A stretch of 61,591 nt of DNA from Clostridia bacterium. GTDB taxonomy: Bacteria > Bacillota > Clostridia > Oscillospirales > Ruminococcaceae. Made by a program: the position numbers and the translations under genes. The notes below the pieces were generated by a model. The model saw only the letters and a program-made list of their open reading frames with translations. It did no database searches and had not been told where the DNA came from. Below, in pieces: positions 59,267 to 61,591 of the stretch (position 1 is the stretch's first letter; each line of letters begins with the position of its first letter). The stretch covers positions 1-61,591 of the forward strand of contig RZZW01000015.1 in the NCBI GenBank assembly GCA_009929695.1, written 5' to 3'.

Positions 59267-61282
59267 TTACACTTCCATTAAAATAGGAAGTATCATCGGG
59301 CTGCGTTTTGTGCGGCGATAGAGATATGACGACACGCCCTCGCGGACGCGTGTTTTGACGCTGTTCCAGTCGTGTGTGTCCTCTGCTGAAACGCGCTCTA
59401 GCACGTTAAGCGCTATGCCGCGTGCGCCGTCGATGAGCTCCTCGCTGTCGCGAACGTATACAAAGCCGCGAGATACAAGGTCGGGCCCTGACAAAAGCTC
59501 GCCTGTGGCGCTGTCGACTGTCGCGACGACGATAACAAGACCGTCCTCCGAAAGATGTCTGCGGTCGCGCAAAACGACGTTTCCAACGTCGCCAACGCCT
59601 AAGCCGTCGACCATCACGCCGCCCGCCTGAACAGGCTCGCCGATTTTGATGCCGTTTTTAGAGAGCTCTATGCAGTCTCCGTTTTCGCCGATATAGATAT
59701 TTTTGGCCGGAATGCCCACTGATTTTGCCGTCTCTGCGTGCTTTTTAAGCTGCTTGTATTCGCCGTGCACAGGCAGGAAAAACTGTGGCTTTGCGAGCGT
59801 TAGCATAAGCTTTTGCTCCTCTTGGCACGCGTGTCCCGAAACGTGCACGTCATACATTGACTCGTAAATGACCTCCGCGCCCAGCTTTAGAAGCCCGTTC
59901 ACGACCTTTGTGACCATTTTTTCGTTGCCGGGGATTGGGTTTGCAGAAATAATGATGAAATCGCCCTCGCCCACACGCACGCTGCGGTGGCTGCCGCTCG
60001 ACATTCTCGACAGCGCCGAGAGCGGCTCGCCCTGACTGCCTGTTGTGATGAGCACAACTTTTTCGGGCGGATATTTATTTAGCTTATCGACCTCTATAAG
60101 CGAGGTTTCGGGGATTTTGAGATAGCCAAGCTCGCGCGTCATCTCGGTGTTTTTGACCATGCTGCGCCCCGACACCGCCACCTTGCGGTCGTGCTTGACG
60201 GCGAGGTCGATTATCTGCTGTATGCGCGAGATATTTGAGGCAAAGCTCGCTATGATGATGCGCTTTTTCTCCGCCTTCATAAACAGCTTTGCAAGGCCGT
60301 CAACAACCGTTTGCTCTGTCGCTGTGAAGCCGCCGCGCTCGGCGTTTGTTGAGTCGGACATGAGCGCGAGAACGCCTGCCTTGCCGTAGTCGCCTATTGT
60401 CACAAGGTCTGTCGGCACGCCGTTTAGCGGGGTGTAGTCGATTTTAAAGTCGCCTGTGTGAAGCACGACGCCCGCGGGAGAGGTTATCGCAAAGCCCACG
60501 GCGTCTGGGATTGAGTGGTTTACGTGGAAAGGCTCGATGCTGAAGCAGCCGAGCTTGATTTTTTTATTCGGCTGAATTTCAATAAGCTTTGCGCTCGCCG
60601 TCAAGCCGTGCTCGTCGAGCTTGTTTTTGATAAGCCCGATTGAAAGGCGCGTGGCGTACACAGGCACGTTGAACTGTTTTAAAAGATACGGCAGGCTGCC
60701 GATGTGATCCTCGTGGCCGTGGGTGATTAAAACGCCCTTGATGCGGTCTTTATTCTGCATGACGAACGTGAAATCGGGGATGACAAGGTCGATGCCATAC
60801 ATGTCGCTGTCGGGGAAAACGAGGCCGCAGTCGACAATTATCATGTCGCCCTGGCACTCGAAAACGTTGATGTTTTTGCCGACCTCGCCAAGACCGCCAA
60901 GCGGGTATAATTTGAGCGGTATCGCATTTTGCACATTGTCGCTTTTGCGGCGCTGACGCTGACGGTTTTGGTTATTGCGGTTATTTTGCTGCGCCGGCTG
61001 TTTTGGAGCCTGCGGAGCATTTTGCGCGGGTTGGGCGGGGGTTGCCTGCGCCGGCTTTTGCGGCTGTTTGCGGTTTGTGTTTTCGTTTTTGAGCTGCTTT
61101 GGGGCAGGCTTTTCGTCTGCTTTTGCAAGCTTTTCAACTGCGGCGTCGCCCGAGAGCGTGTCTATGCGGCCCATTGTGGGCGCAGCAGTGCTTGCCGCAG
61201 GGCGGCGCGGCTGACGGTAGGGTCGGCGCGGGCGCTTTTGTGCGGCGGGTTGTGCGGGTTCTTTTGTTGTAGTGTCGTTCAT
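59267..61282 (-). CDS. rnj: ribonuclease J with long disordered N-terminal extension
   Basis: 671 residues from ATG 61282 (MNDTTTKEPAQ), after GGAGGAAAT. Metallo-beta-lactamase/beta-CASP ribonuclease for 5'-3' decay and processing of RNA. The enzyme proper begins near 121 (IPLKLYPLGGLGEVGKN). Metal motif HGHEDH lies at 188-193, later HTGDFKID, beta-CASP SDSTNAERGG, VSGHACQEEQ and PVHGEY. Residues 1-118 are extra compared with the usual 555-residue enzyme and consist mainly of Pro, Gln, Ala, Asn, Arg (RPRRPYRQPRRP, NNRNNQNRQRQRRK), suited to RNA or partner binding. Confidence 0.92.
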   Translation of the reverse strand: MNDTTTKEPAQPAAQKRPRRPYRQPRRPAASTAAPTMGRIDTLSGDAAVEKLAKADEKPAPKQLKNENTNRKQPQKPAQATPAQPAQNAPQAPKQPAQQNNRNNQNRQRQRRKSDNVQNAIPLKLYPLGGLGEVGKNINVFECQGDMIIVDCGLVFPDSDMYGIDLVIPDFTFVMQNKDRIKGVLITHGHEDHIGSLPYLLKQFNVPVYATRLSIGLIKNKLDEHGLTASAKLIEIQPNKKIKLGCFSIEPFHVNHSIPDAVGFAITSPAGVVLHTGDFKIDYTPLNGVPTDLVTIGDYGKAGVLALMSDSTNAERGGFTATEQTVVDGLAKLFMKAEKKRIIIASFASNISRIQQIIDLAVKHDRKVAVSGRSMVKNTEMTRELGYLKIPETSLIEVDKLNKYPPEKVVLITTGSQGEPLSALSRMSSGSHRSVRVGEGDFIIISANPIPGNEKMVTKVVNGLLKLGAEVIYESMYDVHVSGHACQEEQKLMLTLAKPQFFLPVHGEYKQLKKHAETAKSVGIPAKNIYIGENGDCIELSKNGIKIGEPVQAGGVMVDGLGVGDVGNVVLRDRRHLSEDGLVIVVATVDSATGELLSGPDLVSRGFVYVRDSEELIDGARGIALNVLERVSAEDTHDWNSVKTRVREGVSSYLYRRTKRSPMILPILMEV

Positions 61283-61307
61283 ATTTCCTCCATTTTGTGT
61301 TGAAAGA

Positions 61308-61362
61308 GATATATCAAACTTGACCTGCCGTTGTTCACGGGCAAGCCTTGATATATGCTCTG
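61308..61362 (-). promoter_or_regulatory. leader hairpin of RNase J
   Basis: ATATATCAA pairs with TTGATATAT, enclosing a second stem of GCCCGT with ACGGCAG. It lies in the roughly 150-nt leader upstream of the gene's SD. It could limit translation or be cut by RNase J itself (inference by analogy with autoregulated ribonuclease genes). Confidence 0.4.
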
Positions 61363-61435
61363 CGATATGTTTTTGAAATTTATAAAAACAAGATGTCAAA
61401 CGTGACTATCTTAAAAAAGTACATAATATATTAAA

Positions 61436-61464
61436 ACTATACTGTTTTTGGGCAGTTTTGTCAA
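61436..61464 (-). promoter_or_regulatory. promoter of rnj
   Basis: Minus-strand consensus TTGACA (61464-61459), 17 bp, TATAGT (61441-61436). A second TTGACA lies further up near 61500. The remaining bases to 61591 show no assignable gene. Confidence 0.75.
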
Positions 61465-61591
61465 GGAAAACTGATATGTGTTAGTAATGTTTGTGTAGGT
61501 TTGTCAATGATACGTTACACCAAAAGCAATAAAATCATGGAGAATTTTTTTAGGAGACTGCCAGTTAAGAGGGCGCATGGGAAACGCATTG

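Noticed and set aside
61465..61591. Possible regulatory RNA or gene start at the right edge.
   Set aside because: Only about 125 bases are visible; no consensus motif or reading frame can be supported.

Overview
The window looks like a chromosomal stretch from an anaerobic Gram-positive Firmicute, most likely a clostridial Oscillospiraceae/Ruminococcaceae-type gut bacterium. This is inferred from gene order (rplI-dnaB-tilS-hpt-ftsH; ruvCAB; ecfA1-ecfA2-ecfT-truA), a PPi-type phosphofructokinase, a perfect CIRCE operator, strong AGGAGG ribosome binding sites and families of intergenic palindromes. No rRNA or plasmid functions are seen. No marker here fixes the species.

Positions 1-8.7 kb are the accessory end of an integrated conjugative element, read leftward: a Cys-rich small protein, ArdA/antirestriction-like proteins, an LPD28 protein, two DUF4314 proteins, a SLOG protein, a C-terminally membrane-anchored Ig-repeat surface protein, a secreted Ser/Glu-rich protein and the start of a VirB4-type conjugation ATPase. 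That ATPase gene is cut at base 98 by the 5' end of what appears to be a group II intron. One divergent XRE regulator (4440-4754) faces this operon. The element shows wear: one antirestriction gene is split by a frameshift at a six-base A run, and another is fused out of frame to a beheaded surface-protein gene. The host chromosome resumes at a tRNA-Leu gene near 8.9 kb.

9.1-14.7 kb is a leftward operon, nikMN-nikQ-nikO-larE-larB-larC, joining an ECF-like nickel importer to synthesis of the nickel-pincer (NPN) cofactor. No LarA racemase is present. A tRNA-Arg/His/Gln cluster, a CBS protein, a sirtuin, glmM and a MerR regulator follow.

18.9-27.7 kb is an envelope/exopolysaccharide region: a DUF4832 protein, then rightward Pel-like genes (SDR/PelD-like, DUF2194 PelA-like, PelF, PelG) and a CotH-VTC-DUF4956 set. 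Several of these are broken by internal deletions or stops, whereas the PelA-like, PelG and DUF4956 genes are full length. It reads as a decaying Pel polysaccharide locus.

27.9-40.6 kb is mostly housekeeping on the minus strand: ClpE-like ATPase, CvpA-like, DUF5711, truA, the ECF energizing module, an RlmI-like methyltransferase, ruvBAC, cutC and a DUF2442/DUF4160 pair. 40.9-44.1 kb holds typA and PPi-PFK on the plus strand. 44.3-48.3 kb holds two unusual proteins: a ricin-type lectin with a histone-H1-like Lys/Ala tail, and a 938-residue membrane protein ending in a VanY-like domain whose zinc ligands and catalytic Glu are all replaced. htpG (48.6-50.5 kb) sits under a perfect CIRCE. 51.2-61.3 kb carries ftsH, hpt, tilS, dnaB, rplI, gdpP and an RNase J with a long disordered N-terminus. 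Intergenic spaces throughout are filled by two palindromic repeat families.
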